From Promethearchaeota archaeon (GTDB lineage: Archaea > Asgardarchaeota > Lokiarchaeia > Sigynarchaeales > MK-D1): 7,358 nt of DNA. This document shows, piece by piece, positions 1-5,720 of the stretch; position 1 is the stretch's first letter, and each line of letters begins with the position of its first letter. Under the pieces are notes generated by a model. It ran no database searches and was not told the DNA's origin. It was given only the letters and a program-made list of their open reading frames with translations. The translations under genes were made by a program, and so were the position numbers. The stretch spans positions 1 through 7,358 of the forward strand of contig JAEOUK010000598.1 of assembly GCA_016839385.1 (NCBI GenBank). The letters run 5' to 3'.

Positions 1-2
1 GA

Positions 3-299
3 GAAGAGTTTTTTGAGCAAGAAAAAAGGAAATTTGAAGCAGAACAGCGTCAAAAAGATTATTTAGCTCCTGAACCGGATCCACAGGAAGAACAACTGAA
101 GAAAAAGAAACAATTAGCCGAAATGAACAAGAAAAAAGCTATGGATGCGGAAAAAGCTGGAAATTATCGAATTGCTCTAAATAGATATGAATACCTTCTT
201 AATTTATATCTCGAATTGGATTACGATCCAATCCAAAGAGAGTTCATCAAACAAAAAATTTATGAAATGAAAGAAAAAACACGATATAAAGCGATTTAG
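3..299 (+). CDS. C-terminal part of a charged helical protein with an MIT/TPR-like hairpin (5' end outside window)
   Basis: The third reading frame is open from the left edge to a TAG at 297-299, giving 98 residues with no start codon required; the other two forward frames stop early. The first 45 or so residues are very rich in Glu, Lys and Gln (EEFFEQEKRKFEAEQRQKD) and look like a long charged helix or coiled coil. A helical hairpin follows, AEKAGNYRIALNRYEYLLNL, with the small-residue and aromatic spacing of TPR or MIT repeats (A..GNY..AL..YE). It ends in a basic helix. The family is not identified. The hairpin suggests a protein-interaction or scaffolding role, which is inference. T-tracts directly follow the stop, so it probably ends its own transcription unit. 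Confidence 0.7.
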   Translation, partial: EEFFEQEKRKFEAEQRQKDYLAPEPDPQEEQLKKKKQLAEMNKKKAMDAEKAGNYRIALNRYEYLLNLYLELDYDPIQREFIKQKIYEMKEKTRYKAI

Positions 300-304
300 A
301 CAAA

Positions 305-333
305 TATTTTTTTTGTAATATCAAAAATTTTTT
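305..333 (+). terminator. T-tract terminator after the first gene
   Basis: Two T runs lie just after the stop codon: T8 at 307-314 and T6 at 328-333. Archaeal RNA polymerase commonly terminates at such U-rich stretches without a strong hairpin. A weak inverted match (CAAAAATT near 322, AATTTTG near 337) overlaps the second run but is too A/T-simple to weigh much. Confidence 0.5.
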
Positions 334-415
334 CAACAATTTTGCACCCTTGAATTATCTACGGAATGATTATGAGATGGATTAAAAGAAAACGAGAAAA
401 CTGCGTGTCAAATGA

Positions 416-427
416 TTTATAAATATA
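416..427 (+). promoter_or_regulatory. Candidate TATA box for the tandem YbjQ-like genes
   Basis: TTTATAAATATA resembles an archaeal TATA box. It predicts a transcription start near 445-450 and a leader of about 35 bases before the ATG at 484. A second A/T stretch, AATATAATTA at 451-460, would instead place the start almost at the ATG (near-leaderless). The ATG at 484 has no Shine-Dalgarno in front of it, which favours the second option, but the choice cannot be settled by eye. Confidence 0.45.
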
Positions 428-483
428 CACTCAGACTATACAATGGTAAAAATATAATTAATTAACAACTTATGGCGAACTAA

Positions 484-819
484 ATGTCACAGAATATTTT
501 ACTTAGCACGACTGAGGAGATTCCTGGCTACCAAATAATCGAATTTAGAGGATTGGTATTCGGCGTAACTGTAAGATCCCGTGGTTTTGGGGGAGATTGT
601 GCCGCTGGATGCCAATCGTGCGCAGGTGGTGAAATTTCAGCATATACTAGTGTCGTATTAGATACTCGAAATGAAGCTTTAAACAGAATGGTAGCTGATG
701 CACAATCCAGAGGTGCCAACGCAATCGTTGGGATAAGAATTGATAACGATCAATTGGGACAAGGAGCTAATACGGGCGTAATAGCTATGGGAACGGCGGT
801 AATAGTTCAACCGCTTTAA
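484..819 (+). CDS. YbjQ-like (UPF0145/DUF74) protein with three-cysteine loop
   Basis: This 111-residue protein has the full length and pattern of the YbjQ family: an N-terminal strand with LLSTTEEIPGY, then EFRGLVFGVTVRSRG, a loop, GGEISAYT, a helix with EALNRMVADAQSRGANAIVGIRID, and a final strand GTAVIVQ. Family members form small pentameric assemblies and are often called heavy-metal-binding, but their biochemical role is not established. The loop after VRSRG contains C39, C43 and C46 (C-X3-C-X2-C), where typical members have a longer region with no such cysteines. This makes metal or redox chemistry plausible, though unproven. The start is ATG at 484, directly after a TAA. A paralogue about 70% identical by hand count follows 21 bases downstream. 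Confidence 0.88.
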   Translation: MSQNILLSTTEEIPGYQIIEFRGLVFGVTVRSRGFGGDCAAGCQSCAGGEISAYTSVVLDTRNEALNRMVADAQSRGANAIVGIRIDNDQLGQGANTGVIAMGTAVIVQPL

Positions 820-827
820 ATTTGAGA

Positions 828-832
828 GGAGG
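828..832 (+). promoter_or_regulatory. Shine-Dalgarno site fixing a TTG start
   Basis: GGAGG, within GAGAGGAGG at 824-832, lies 8 bases before the TTG at 841. An in-frame TGA at 823-825 excludes any start further upstream. An ATG at 833-835 is in another frame, so the TTG start of the second YbjQ-like gene is well supported. Confidence 0.8.
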
Positions 833-840
833 ATGTTCTA

Positions 841-1209
841 TTGGCGCAATCAAACATACTACTCTCTACAACAAAAAAAATCCCTGGTTATGTTATTAAA
901 GAATTTCGGGGTTTAGTGTTTGGTATTACCGTTAGATCCCGTGGAGCATTTGGTGATTATTGCGCACAGTGGCAGTCGTGTTTTGGTGGTGAAATAACTG
1001 CCTATACTGAAGTTCTAATTGATTCTAGAAATGAAGCGTTAAATCGAATGATCGCAGATGCGCAAGCTAGAGGAGCGAATGCTATCATAGGAATCCGAAT
1101 TGACAAGGATGAACTTGGTCCATCAAACCCGAATTCGAAATATTCTTGGGTAAATGCCAATAATGCAACGATTGCAATCGGAACAGCCGTAATAGTCCAA
1201 AAGGAATAA
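841..1209 (+). CDS. Second YbjQ-like (UPF0145/DUF74) protein, tandem paralogue
   Basis: The 122-residue product aligns with the preceding gene along its whole length, sharing NILLSTT, IPGY, EFRGLVFG, TVRSRG, GGEI, RNEALNRM, RGANAI and GTAVIVQ. It differs in two places. In the cysteine loop it has only C41 and C47: the position matching C43 of the first copy is Trp44, and the first cysteine is shifted by one residue. Before the last strand it carries about eight extra residues (around KYSWVNANN). The two proteins could form mixed oligomers, since the family assembles as rings; that is inference. It is probably translated from the same message as the first copy, given the 21-base gap and strong Shine-Dalgarno. 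The start codon is TTG. Confidence 0.88.
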   Translation: MAQSNILLSTTKKIPGYVIKEFRGLVFGITVRSRGAFGDYCAQWQSCFGGEITAYTEVLIDSRNEALNRMIADAQARGANAIIGIRIDKDELGPSNPNSKYSWVNANNATIAIGTAVIVQKE

Positions 1210-1210
1210 A

Positions 1211-1231
1211 TTTTTTCTCTTTTTTTCTTAT
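1211..1231 (+). terminator. T-tract terminator after the YbjQ-like pair
   Basis: T6 at 1211-1216 and T7 at 1220-1226 follow the stop codon at once, separated by CTC. There is no hairpin. This fits archaeal U-tract termination and makes the two YbjQ-like genes a likely two-gene unit. Confidence 0.55.
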
Positions 1232-1281
1232 TAATGTGATATTCTTTGACACGAATTTCCTATACTCATCATTTTCAATTA

Positions 1282-1911
1282 ATGAAAAAACGGTTTCAAA
1301 TTTTAAGCTGGTTTAATCATTCCCATCATCCCTTGTGTGAACGGTACAAATCTCATATCTTTCGAATACCATTTAAACACCATACACTTTATTTATGTCA
1401 AGGTTGTACATTAAACGCAATTGGGTGGCTGGTGGGATTAATTACCACGATTTTTGGATTTATTCCCTATGTTAATTATCAATGGTTTCATCTAATTATT
1501 GTTATGGGGGTAATTTTAGCTCCAATTCTATTGGTTGAATTGTCAGGGATGTCTTATAGACCAATCAAGCGACTTATTCGTATAATAGGAGGTATAGGAT
1601 TAGGCTTTTTCACTGCCTTACTATTTGACTTCAAATCCGAGTGGTGGTATAATGTGTTGGCATTAGGAATTCTCGTTCCCTCCTACATGGCATTCCTTAT
1701 CATCCGGAAGCAAAAACAGAAGAATAAAGATATTTGTGATGAATGTAAAGAACTGATTGAAATAAAAGAGAATCCGGCTAAAATATGCTCGGGATTAAAG
1801 GAAAAAGTGGCAGCTGAAAAAGAATACTCTAAATTTGCGTCGGAATTATTACAAGAAGAGTTGAGAAAATCTTACATGCAAAAATATGATCCTGTAAATG
1901 GCAAGAAATAG
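1282..1911 (+). CDS. DUF2085-like four-helix membrane protein
   Basis: From ATG at 1282 the product has 209 residues. The N-terminal part carries HHPLCERYKSH (C19) and LCQGCTLNAIGWLVG (C39, C42), which resembles the cysteine signature of DUF2085 membrane proteins (HPLC..Y..H then LC.GCT). Four hydrophobic segments follow at about residues 45-63, 69-87, 98-116 and 122-141. A charged soluble tail contains another CXXC (C152, C155) plus C169, then a Glu/Lys-rich helix. Function of the family is unknown. The two cysteine groups suggest metal or redox sites, which is inference. The reading frame could also begin at TTG 1246 (12 more residues), but that segment is not family-like and neither start has a Shine-Dalgarno. 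Its stop lies 8 bases from the stop of the convergent OYE-SCP2 gene. Confidence 0.7.
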   Translation: MKKRFQILSWFNHSHHPLCERYKSHIFRIPFKHHTLYLCQGCTLNAIGWLVGLITTIFGFIPYVNYQWFHLIIVMGVILAPILLVELSGMSYRPIKRLIRIIGGIGLGFFTALLFDFKSEWWYNVLALGILVPSYMAFLIIRKQKQKNKDICDECKELIEIKENPAKICSGLKEKVAAEKEYSKFASELLQEELRKSYMQKYDPVNGKK

Positions 1912-1919
1912 AGTCATAC

Positions 1920-4295
1920 TCACGAATTTTCAATTATCTTTGCTACAGAATCGGTGATAGTTTTAAATTTCATCCCAGTCATCATAGAACCTTCAAATTT
2001 CAATTCTTTTGCCATATACGCTGAAGCAGCATTGACTGTACCTGCAAATATACCACTTGCGACTGATGGATCCATGATTACGTTGATATCTGCATTAGGA
2101 ACTTTTTGTTCACCCCAAGAGAAAAAACCGTTTTCAATATTGATATAGTAATTTTTTTCGTTACCCACGGAAATTTGAAAAAGCACTTTAATTTTTTTAT
2201 TTTTCTTTTGAATTTTCTCGTCTTCATTACAAATTTTGACTAATAATTTAAGATAATCGGGGATGTCTTCATTACTAAAAGATCCCCGTTTTATTTTTAG
2301 TTTAATTAACGATTTTAGGTCTCCCTTTCCCAAATCCCTTATCTCACCAAACATAAGCTCTGCTTCTGGACTTTCAACGATTTTGCCCAATTCATATCCT
2401 TCTTGTACGCAATCGAGGATTTTTCTCGGCTTTTTCTCTTTACAATCACCGATTTTGAAAATCCTATCTACTTTTCCCTCAGCAATTTCTTCTGCTTTCG
2501 TAGGTGTACGTGTTGAAGTGAGTATTATTTCATCAAATTCAAGTGAGGAATGCATTTTATTAAGCTCAAAGTAAAGAATATTTCCCTCAATTTTTTCGAT
2601 TCTTGTGTTTACCATAACGTTAATGTGATCATTTTTGTTGATTATGGGAATAATTTCTCTTGCAACTAAGGAATAAAGATCTTTTCCCAATCTTATTTTA
2701 TCGGTAATAATTGTTACTTCCTTATTTTTACTTGATAGGTATTCTGCTACCTCAATACCAATCATATCACCACCAATAACAACGATTCTTTGTCCACGAG
2801 GAGTTTTTCCCTCAAATACCTCAGAATAAAAACTGTGTTTGCTATCTAGCAACCCATCAATATATGGATAAGCGGGTGAAATACCTGTAGCTAATATCAA
2901 CACATCTGGTTTGTATTTGTTAAGAATAAATTCTGAGAATTCCGTATTTAGGTAAATGTCGATTTTCAATTGTTTCAACATGTGATTGTAATAATCAAAA
3001 AGGTTTGAGATTTCTTTCTTCATCGGAGCTTTGCTTCCCTGCTCTAAGGAACCTCCAATTAAAGATTTACGTTCAATAATTGATACTTTGTGTCCTCGAA
3101 GGGTTGCAACTCGCGCAAATTCTAATCCAGCGGGACCTGCACCTACAACGAGTATTTTTAATGAATTCTCAATAGGAATTAAATCTTCATCAGATCCAAG
3201 TAGATTTGGATTAATCGCGCAAAGAACCTCTCGTTCAGTCATTATCTGATTAAGGCAGGTGTTGCATCCAATACATGTCCGGATCGAATCTATTTTTCCT
3301 TCCTTGATTTTATTGGGGAATTCAGGATCTGCTATTAGAGCTCTACCGATTGTAACTAAATCTGCTTGCTCATTGAGAAGAATTTTTTCAGCAGTATCAG
3401 CAGTGTTTATTCTTCCTACAACTGCTACTGTCGTTTTTTTCAATGTTTTCTTAATTAACTCTGCGTTATGAGCAAATACTCCTCTGGGATAGTTCATATA
3501 AGTGACAACAGGAAATCTAGGACTATCAAATACTCCCCCGGTGATATTGATCAAATCAACTCCTTCATTCTCCAAAATTTTGGAAATCTCTATAGAATCT
3601 TGCACCGTTAATCCACCAGGAATGTAATCCTCCCCATTCAATCGGAACCCCAAAATAAAATCATCACCACACTTCTTTCGGACTTCTCTAGTCACTTCCA
3701 CTGCTAACCGTGTTCGATTTTCAAAAGATTTTGGTCCATAATCATCATCACGTTTATTTGTCCGAAGAGAAAAAAATTGATTCAAAAGATATCCGTGACC
3801 AGCATGAATTTCGACACCATCAAAACCTGCTTTTTTCGCTCGTAAACATGCTTTTCCATATTCCTTTACCATTATTATGATTTCTTCTCTCGTCAAAGGT
3901 CGTGGAGTTTCTCCTGACATTTCAAAAGGGACTGCGGAAGGAGCTACTCCTTGCAGTCCTATCATAAATGAAGTAGATTGTGCTCCTGCATGATAGATTT
4001 GTAAAAGAGCACAGGTGCCGTATTGTTTAATGGCTTTGACTAATTTTTTGAATTTTGGGATGCGTCTATTGTTATCAATTCCCAGCATTTTGGATGTACC
4101 AGCACCGCGTTTATCGAAGTAAGCGCCTTCAACGATTATACATCCCACTCCCCCTTTTGCCCTTAATTCATAATATTTTATTAAATTATCCGGTAAATCT
4201 CCTTCAGAATTGCCGTATCCCGTATCCATTCCCGGCATTATTATCCGATTCTTCAATACGGTCTTGTTGAGAGTAAATGGTTCAAAAAGTTTCAT
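1920..4295 (-). CDS. Old Yellow Enzyme-type flavin/Fe-S oxidoreductase fused to SCP2 sterol-carrier domain
   Basis: The 791-residue protein has three parts. Residues 1-335 form an OYE-like TIM barrel: LFEPFTLNKTVLKNRIIMPGM at the start, GFDGVEIHAGHGYLLNQF with H164, H167 and Y169 as probable substrate and catalytic residues, and VGRINTADTAE plus IGRALIADPEF for FMN phosphate binding. Cysteines C341, C344, C347 and C359 are the expected [4Fe-4S] ligands. Residues 378-640 form the FAD/NAD(P)H module (GAGPAG at 385-390, ATG at 469-471, GGDMIG at 508-513, IGDC at 615-618), as in 2,4-dienoyl-CoA reductase and BaiCD-type enzymes. Residues about 650-791 resemble an SCP2 lipid-binding domain (ADINVIMDPSVASGIFAG, AKELKFEGSM). 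Members of this group reduce enoyl-type double bonds; the substrate here is unknown. OYE/Fe-S enzymes usually end near 640-680 residues, so the SCP2 tail is an addition. An AGGAG sits 10 bases before the ATG. Confidence 0.92.
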   Translation of the reverse strand: MKLFEPFTLNKTVLKNRIIMPGMDTGYGNSEGDLPDNLIKYYELRAKGGVGCIIVEGAYFDKRGAGTSKMLGIDNNRRIPKFKKLVKAIKQYGTCALLQIYHAGAQSTSFMIGLQGVAPSAVPFEMSGETPRPLTREEIIIMVKEYGKACLRAKKAGFDGVEIHAGHGYLLNQFFSLRTNKRDDDYGPKSFENRTRLAVEVTREVRKKCGDDFILGFRLNGEDYIPGGLTVQDSIEISKILENEGVDLINITGGVFDSPRFPVVTYMNYPRGVFAHNAELIKKTLKKTTVAVVGRINTADTAEKILLNEQADLVTIGRALIADPEFPNKIKEGKIDSIRTCIGCNTCLNQIMTEREVLCAINPNLLGSDEDLIPIENSLKILVVGAGPAGLEFARVATLRGHKVSIIERKSLIGGSLEQGSKAPMKKEISNLFDYYNHMLKQLKIDIYLNTEFSEFILNKYKPDVLILATGISPAYPYIDGLLDSKHSFYSEVFEGKTPRGQRIVVIGGDMIGIEVAEYLSSKNKEVTIITDKIRLGKDLYSLVAREIIPIINKNDHINVMVNTRIEKIEGNILYFELNKMHSSLEFDEIILTSTRTPTKAEEIAEGKVDRIFKIGDCKEKKPRKILDCVQEGYELGKIVESPEAELMFGEIRDLGKGDLKSLIKLKIKRGSFSNEDIPDYLKLLVKICNEDEKIQKKNKKIKVLFQISVGNEKNYYINIENGFFSWGEQKVPNADINVIMDPSVASGIFAGTVNAASAYMAKELKFEGSMMTGMKFKTITDSVAKIIENS

Positions 4296-4305
4296 GTTCA
4301 GAATG

Positions 4306-4310
4306 CTCCT
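4306..4310 (-). promoter_or_regulatory. Shine-Dalgarno site of the OYE-SCP2 gene
   Basis: On the minus strand AGGAG precedes the ATG at 4295-4293 with a 10-base spacer. It supports that start, which also matches the usual beginning of the OYE fold (MKLFEPFTLN). Confidence 0.65.
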
Positions 4311-4332
4311 AATACAACCAAAAGCAAATCAA

Positions 4333-4342
4333 GTTTAATAAA
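4333..4342 (-). promoter_or_regulatory. Candidate TATA box in the URO-D/OYE gap
   Basis: Read on the minus strand, TTTATTAAAC lies about 40 bases before the OYE-SCP2 ATG. It would place a transcription start near 4312, just ahead of the Shine-Dalgarno. It could be an internal promoter. No T-tract ends the upstream URO-D gene, so read-through from that gene is equally possible. Confidence 0.35.
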
Positions 4343-4370
4343 CGTAATTATTGGTAAGATGACATAGGAA

Positions 4371-5528
4371 TTAGTATTCTCCGAATTCATATGCAGCATC
4401 GAACATTGCTATAATATTTTCTGGCGGAACTTCCGCAGTTATGTTATGAATATTAGCTGCTATATATCCCCCATTAGGTTTAAAACATTCAATGTTTCTT
4501 TTAACATGAATACGAATTTGTTCAGGAGTTCCAAAGGGCAGCATATTCTGAGTATCACACAAACCGCCCCAGAACACTATTTTATGTCCATATCGTTCTT
4601 TTAAACTGCAGGGTTCCATATCATTTGCTGAAATTTGCACAGGATTGTATGCGTCGTACCCACATTGATGAAATCCATTGATTAGTTGACTTACAGATCC
4701 ACAGCTATGATAGTTGATTTTCACTGGAGCAATAGCTTTAATATGGTCGATCAATTCTTTCTCAATCGGAACAATCTTTTTTTCATAGATTTGTGGGCTG
4801 AAAAATGGACCACGTTGTTCTGCAAGATCCCCATTAACACACAGTACATCTAAATATTCTCCGATTTCATTCAACAATCCTGTATTGTATTCTTTCCAAT
4901 ATTCAAGGAGATATCGCATCGTAGTAATTATCATTTCAGGCTGCTTTCGAAATAGTGTTAGAGCTTTGGTGAAACCAAATAAGAACGTTGTGTATTCGAA
5001 AATACAACCTGAAGGTGGAGTGATTAAGGCAAAGGGAGTTTTTGCGAGTTCCTTAGCCTCGGTTTGCAAACCTTCAAAATTGGATGAATCATTTCCTTTA
5101 GGCCAGTCATAATTTTCGATGTCAGAGGTTCTAGTGAAGTTTTCAAAAGGATGGATTACAGGATCATAATAAAGATGACTTTCAATTGGTTTATCTGCAA
5201 AATTTCCCCAAAATACTCCGAATTGGTCAAAAACACCTACGTATTTTCCCACATATTCGGGTTTCATTTCTGTTATTTTTACCATGTTATGTTTAGGTCT
5301 AATATATCGTGTGTCGACATGAAATCGTTCAAGTATCTCCTCACATGGATCTACTATTTGTTGTATAAAATCTGCATACTTGGGATTAGGGTCGTCAATT
5401 CCAAGGTACTCCACAAGATTTTTATAAGCGATTTTATGGATGCTAGTTTGATTTCCACTCATGTCAATTGGGACACGATCTGGCTGTTTGTGATTTAATG
5501 TTGTTAATATTCTTTCTCGAGGATTCAT
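4371..5528 (-). CDS. Uroporphyrinogen decarboxylase superfamily protein, methyltransferase-like (MtaA/CmuA type)
   Basis: The 385-residue product begins MNPRERILTTLNHKQPDRVPID, the usual opening of URO-D superfamily proteins. It continues with VNGDLAEQRGPFFSPQIYEKKIVP (about 241-264), INYHSCGSV (281-289), FWGGLCDTQNMLPFGTPEQI (329-348) and GGYIAANIHNITAEVPPENI (363-382). H284 and C286 sit where corrinoid-linked methyltransferases such as MtaA bind zinc. This favours a methyl-transfer role over heme synthesis, where true HemE lacks that motif. Substrate and corrinoid partner are unknown, and no corrinoid protein gene is present in the window. The frame extends upstream to a TTG at 5558, but ATG 5528 matches family starts and has a weak purine-rich GAAAG upstream. 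It lies 75 bases upstream of the OYE-SCP2 gene on the same strand, which suggests shared expression. Confidence 0.87.
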   Translation of the reverse strand: MNPRERILTTLNHKQPDRVPIDMSGNQTSIHKIAYKNLVEYLGIDDPNPKYADFIQQIVDPCEEILERFHVDTRYIRPKHNMVKITEMKPEYVGKYVGVFDQFGVFWGNFADKPIESHLYYDPVIHPFENFTRTSDIENYDWPKGNDSSNFEGLQTEAKELAKTPFALITPPSGCIFEYTTFLFGFTKALTLFRKQPEMIITTMRYLLEYWKEYNTGLLNEIGEYLDVLCVNGDLAEQRGPFFSPQIYEKKIVPIEKELIDHIKAIAPVKINYHSCGSVSQLINGFHQCGYDAYNPVQISANDMEPCSLKERYGHKIVFWGGLCDTQNMLPFGTPEQIRIHVKRNIECFKPNGGYIAANIHNITAEVPPENIIAMFDAAYEFGEY

Positions 5529-5600
5529 GATTTCTTTCAGCTTTATGTTGGTAAACAAATCTAACGTAATGGGAAAATCTGTTGAATTTTGGGACTTGAT

Positions 5601-5610
5601 TTTATATAAA
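5601..5610 (-). promoter_or_regulatory. Candidate TATA box for the URO-D gene
   Basis: TTTATATAAA is a perfect palindrome centred near 5605. Read on the minus strand it predicts a transcription start near 5580 and a leader of about 50 bases to ATG 5528. Because it is symmetric, flanking BRE-type bases would have to set its direction, and these are not clear. Confidence 0.5.
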
Positions 5611-5688
5611 CATGCAAGAAAGTGTCTAATAAATCCTTCCCCGACAAAACTAATCGAAGAAACAAATTTAACTAATGTGATTCAAACT

Positions 5689-5697
5689 ATTATATAT
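5689..5697 (+). promoter_or_regulatory. TATA box at leaderless distance from the Orc1/Cdc6 gene
   Basis: ATTATATAT is centred about 27 bases before ATG 5721. Archaeal TATA boxes usually lie 25-30 bases before the transcription start, so the mRNA should begin at or within a few bases of the start codon. The absence of a Shine-Dalgarno fits leaderless translation. Confidence 0.6.
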
Positions 5698-5720
5698 TCA
5701 TTTTGTGGCGATAATGATAT

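Noticed and set aside
1912..1940. Terminator between the convergent DUF2085-like and OYE-SCP2 genes
   Set aside because: Only 8 bases separate the stops, and neither strand shows a T run longer than four within about 30 bases, so no terminator can be placed.
2263..2574. Plus-strand open frame of 103 codons inside the OYE-SCP2 gene
   Set aside because: It lies antisense to a gene with clear domain evidence, and its Ser/Pro/Phe-rich product is typical of a shadow frame.
5151..5498. Plus-strand open frame of 115 codons inside the URO-D gene
   Set aside because: It is antisense to the conserved N-terminal half of the URO-D protein and gives a Tyr/Phe/Ile-rich product without domain features.
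4371..5528. Assignment of the URO-D gene as hemE (uroporphyrinogen decarboxylase)
   Set aside because: The HSC motif and the GGYIAANIHNI ending match the methyltransferase branch of the superfamily rather than heme biosynthesis, and no heme genes are nearby.
5574..5592. Short inverted repeat AAAAT...ATTTT as an operator or origin element
   Set aside because: The arms are only five or six A/T bases, expected by chance in this composition.
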